A stretch of 63,591 nt of DNA from Pseudomonas citrullilanati (GTDB lineage: Bacteria > Pseudomonadota > Gammaproteobacteria > Pseudomonadales > Pseudomonadaceae): the NCBI RefSeq assembly GCF_030580855.1, contig NZ_JAUQOP010000035.1:1-63591 (forward strand), read 5' to 3'. Of this stretch, positions 62,712-63,591 are shown one piece after another. The notes under the pieces were generated by a model, which was not told the origin of the DNA, searched no databases, and saw only the letters and a program-made list of their open reading frames with translations. Both the position numbers and the translations under genes were made by a program. Every line of letters begins with the position of its first letter. Positions within the stretch are counted from its first letter, which is position 1.

Positions 62712-63428
62712 GTGAATCGTGCAATGGCTTCAGAAGGTGCCGCGGGCGTCGCCACGGCTGTCGCTGAAAGTGTTCAATACCAGGGCCGCAAGGCCAGCCG
62801 ACAGGGCAGTGAGCAGCGTCGCCAGGAGATTCTCGACGCCGCCATGCGCATCGTGGTGCGCGATGGCGTGCGGGCGGTGCGCCACCGCGCCGTGGCCGCC
62901 GAGGCGGGCGTGCCGCTGTCGGCCACCACGTACTATTTCAAGGACATCGATGACCTGCTCACCGATACCTTCGCCCAATACGTGGAGCGGAGCGCGGCGT
63001 TCATGGCCAAATTGTGGACCAGCAACGAAGGCCTGCTGCGGGAAATGGTCGCCTACGGGGACGGCAGCGCCGAGTCGCGCTCGCAGCTGGCGGACGACAT
63101 TGCCCGGATGACCGCCGACTACGTGCAGCATCAGTTGGACAGCCGTCGCGAGTACCTGATGGCCGAGCAGGCGTTTCGCCAGGAAGCGCTGCTCAACCCG
63201 CGCCTGGCGGAACTGGTGCGTTCCCACCAGCAGATCCTGTTGCACGGCACCTGCCAGTTTTTCCAGGTATTGGGCTCCCGCGAACCGCAACAGGATGCCA
63301 AAGTGTTGACGGCGATTATCGGACGGATGGAATATCAGGGCTTGCTCAATGGCGCCGAGCCGGTCGCCGATGAAGACATGCTCGGTATCCTGACCCGCTA
63401 CATGCACCTGGTGTTGGCGTCGGTGTGA
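62712..63428 (+). CDS. TetR-family transcriptional regulator
   Basis: 238 residues from a GTG at 62712 with GAGGAAAG upstream; a TTG at 62676 or an ATG at 62724 are alternatives. HTH at about residues 35-80 (EILDAAMRIVVRDGVRAVRHRAVAAEAGVPLSATTYYFKD split over three helices). The C-terminal ligand domain is longer than average. Pseudomonas usually has a TetR gene just after lysS; ligand and targets are unknown. Confidence 0.88.
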   Translation: MNRAMASEGAAGVATAVAESVQYQGRKASRQGSEQRRQEILDAAMRIVVRDGVRAVRHRAVAAEAGVPLSATTYYFKDIDDLLTDTFAQYVERSAAFMAKLWTSNEGLLREMVAYGDGSAESRSQLADDIARMTADYVQHQLDSRREYLMAEQAFRQEALLNPRLAELVRSHQQILLHGTCQFFQVLGSREPQQDAKVLTAIIGRMEYQGLLNGAEPVADEDMLGILTRYMHLVLASV

Positions 63429-63455
63429 GCCCGATGGGTTCACCACGGCCCTTGT

Positions 63456-63591
63456 GGGGGGGGGGGGGGTTTTCGGGGGGGGGGGGGGGGGGGCCCCCCC
63501 CCCCCCCCCCGGGCGGGGCCGCGCTCGGAAAAATGGTCTCCTCGCGGGTCGGCCCCCCCCCGCGGCAAAAAAACGATCCCTCCACTTTTTA
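63456..63591. other. Homopolymer-rich, probably erroneous contig end
   Basis: Runs of 14 G, 19 G and 17 C are followed by disordered GC-rich bases that match no frame or repeat in the window. This looks like sequencing or assembly error, not biology. Confidence 0.8.

Overview
The window looks like one contig of a Pseudomonas genome, most likely from the P. fluorescens group. The evidence is high-GC coding sequence, the complete wspABCDEFR operon followed by prfB and lysS, Pseudomonas-type REP palindromes built on GTGGGAGC...GCTCCCAC, a DUF3509 gene, and the ypjD/yfjD-ffh-rpsP-rimM-trmD-rplS block. It begins inside the right end of an IS66-family element and ends in homopolymer junk, so both edges look like contig ends.

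Positions 1-4100 are an accessory island. An IS66-family end (1-127) sits inside the ATPase gene of an AT-rich three-gene operon: truncated SMC/RecF-like ATPase, small middle protein, and a PDDEXK-nuclease-like effector. I read it as an ABC-three-component (ABC-3C) conflict system broken by the IS. Next come an antitoxin fragment and an intact two-gene module (Cys-rich HicA-like small protein plus HTH protein) with its own promoter and operator palindrome. A deleted relic of this second module lies 9 kb away at 13009-13238.

Positions 4120-12487 form a trehalose phosphotransferase cluster. TreR faces two tandem operators; then come TreP (EIIBC), trehalose-6-phosphate hydrolase, a LamB-type porin, an EIIA-HPr-EI fusion, and a small EIIB-like protein without the phosphorylated cysteine. 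Together the cluster encodes outer-membrane entry, the full phosphoryl chain, and hydrolysis to glucose and glucose-6-phosphate.

Positions 12500-43700 are mostly core genes: multicopper oxidase, tadA, cmoAB, YhhN/chagasin-like pair, a Lon-family protease, an MFS transporter, yfjD/ypjD, ffh, rpsP-rimM-trmD-rplS, xerD, dsbC, hom, thrC, a sensor-like protein lacking its kinase, DUF3509, a CaiB-type CoA transferase, yaeQ, recJ, an old-yellow-enzyme reductase and opgD. REP elements fill many gaps, and two carry 14-15 bp tandem expansions.

Positions 43700-51030 hold a ParE/RHH toxin-antitoxin pair and a ydcSTUV-patD-like polyamine or GABA-route operon interrupted by REPs, then a TerB/DUF533 protein. 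Positions 51200-59620 are the Wsp surface-sensing chemosensory operon, which controls cyclic-di-GMP through WspR. prfB (with its programmed +1 frameshift), lysS and a TetR regulator close the readable part. No tRNA, rRNA or CRISPR array was seen.
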